Below, one piece after another: positions 63,405 to 64,000 of a DNA stretch of 64,000 nt. The notes below the pieces were generated by a model that was not told the DNA's origin, ran no database searches, and saw only the letters and a list, made by a program, of their open reading frames with translations. The stretch lies in NCBI RefSeq assembly GCF_002911015.1, contig NZ_KZ626853.1, forward strand, positions 1-64,000. The letters run 5' to 3'. Every line of letters begins with the position of its first letter. Position 1 is the stretch's first letter. The stretch is from Streptomyces populi (GTDB lineage: Bacteria > Actinomycetota > Actinomycetes > Streptomycetales > Streptomycetaceae). The position numbers and the translations under genes are program-made.

Positions 63405-64000
63405 ATGGACGCCCGTTTCCTCGGCATCGCCGAGCTGGCCGAAACCCCGTCCGTGGCGGTCGTGGTCGACGTCATGCGCGCCTTCACGGTGGCGGCGTGG
63501 GCCTTCGCCCAGGGGGCGGAGAAGATCGTTCTCGCCGGGTCGCCGGCCGACGCGCTGGCGCTCAAGGCCCGTCACCCGGACTGGGTGGCGCTCAAGGACG
63601 GGCCGCCCGCTCCCGGCTTCGACACCGTCAACTCGCCGGGCCTGCTGCGCTCCCTCGACCTCGGCGGACGGACCGTGGTGCAGAAGACCACGGCGGGGAC
63701 CGTCGGCGCCCTCGCGGTCGAGGGCGCGTCGCTGGTGCTGTGCGCCGGCTTCGTGGTGGCGGAGGCGACGGCCGGGGTCCTGCGGGCGCGCGGGTGCGAC
63801 AGCGTCACGTTCGTGGTCACCGGCGAGGACGGGCGCGCCGACGAGGACCTGGCGTGCGCCCAGTACATCGCCCGCAGGGCCGCCGGGGCCGATACGGACG
63901 CGACCGGGTTCCTCCGCCGTGCCGCCGACTCGCGCGCCGCCGTCGAGCTGGCGACGGGCGTGCGCGAGGGGGTCCATCCCGATGACGTCGCGCTCTGCCT
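63405..64000 (+). CDS. 2-phosphosulfolactate phosphatase family protein (ComB-like), partial
   Basis: An open frame from ATG 63405 runs off the right edge (198 codons seen). The start region has [20 protein letters not shown], matching the DVxRA block of ComB proteins, and [10 protein letters not shown] matches the later phosphate-binding block. ComB hydrolyses phosphosulfolactate in coenzyme M synthesis in archaea; in Streptomyces the role is unknown, and the name describes the family only. ATG 63397 in another frame is not used. Confidence 0.8.
   Translation, partial: MDARFLGIAELAETPSVAVVVDVMRAFTVAAWAFAQGAEKIVLAGSPADALALKARHPDWVALKDGPPAPGFDTVNSPGLLRSLDLGGRTVVQKTTAGTVGALAVEGASLVLCAGFVVAEATAGVLRARGCDSVTFVVTGEDGRADEDLACAQYIARRAAGADTDATGFLRRAADSRAAVELATGVREGVHPDDVALC

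Overview
The window looks like a Streptomyces chromosome. GC is very high, GTG and TTG starts are common, genes are packed into operons with 4-base overlaps, and tRNA genes lack an encoded CCA. Family content also fits: a conservon, a hopanoid locus with embedded MEP-pathway genes, an XRE-cupin regulator with a tiny membrane partner, and a c-di-AMP-type leader in front of a LysM/M23 peptidase.

Layout. 1-5.2 kb: mostly minus-strand housekeeping genes (crotonase-fold protein, idi, GNAT, CDF transporter, galE) plus one plus-strand anti-sigma-like ATPase. 5.5-12.5 kb: a seven-gene plus-strand operon with two CDP-alcohol phosphotransferases, a cytidylyltransferase-like enzyme, a glycerol-1-phosphate-dehydrogenase-like enzyme, a GT2 glycosyltransferase and a TagG/TagH-type ABC exporter. 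This reads as a pathway for an unidentified phosphopolyol glycoconjugate. 12.8-25.8 kb: the hopanoid operon (hpnC, hpnD, a 45-aa gene, hpnE, polyprenyl synthase, shc, hpnG, hpnH, ispG, dxs, hpnO), which carries its own precursor supply. With idi nearby, this covers C5 isomerisation, prenyl elongation, squalene formation, cyclisation and C35 side-chain building. 25.9-31.6 kb: XRE-cupin regulator and partner, tyrosine phosphatase, riboswitch-controlled wall peptidase, SGNH hydrolase, TetR regulator and NTF2-like protein. 31.7-34.6 kb: an amino-acid-dehydrogenase-like and TPP-enzyme pair with a palindromic operator upstream. 35-40.7 kb: MBL-fold hydrolase and a conservon (cvnA-D) plus a GAF gene. 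41.1-48.7 kb: threonine catabolism (tdh-kbl), LysR, an ArsR-like regulator with an MFS pump, a YjbR protein and another MFS. 48.7-63.2 kb: a stretch bracketed by two identical tRNA-Pro(GGG) genes, holding a PAS-GAF-pseudophosphatase-ATPase protein, an ABC exporter, a DevS-like kinase, a CBS-BON protein, a methyltransferase, a thiolase, a TSUP transporter, a DHA2 pump with a C-terminal winged-helix-like tail, cobF and a DUF309 protein. The window ends inside a 2-phosphosulfolactate-phosphatase-like gene.

The two lipid and envelope operons (5.5-12.5 and 12.8-25.8 kb) lie head to tail, separated by a strong terminator. The best candidates for undescribed biology are the phosphopolyol operon, the tiny ORFs coupled to hpnC and hpnE, the pseudophosphatase sensor, and several clear palindromic operators. 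All functions are inferred from sequence reading alone; no database search was run.
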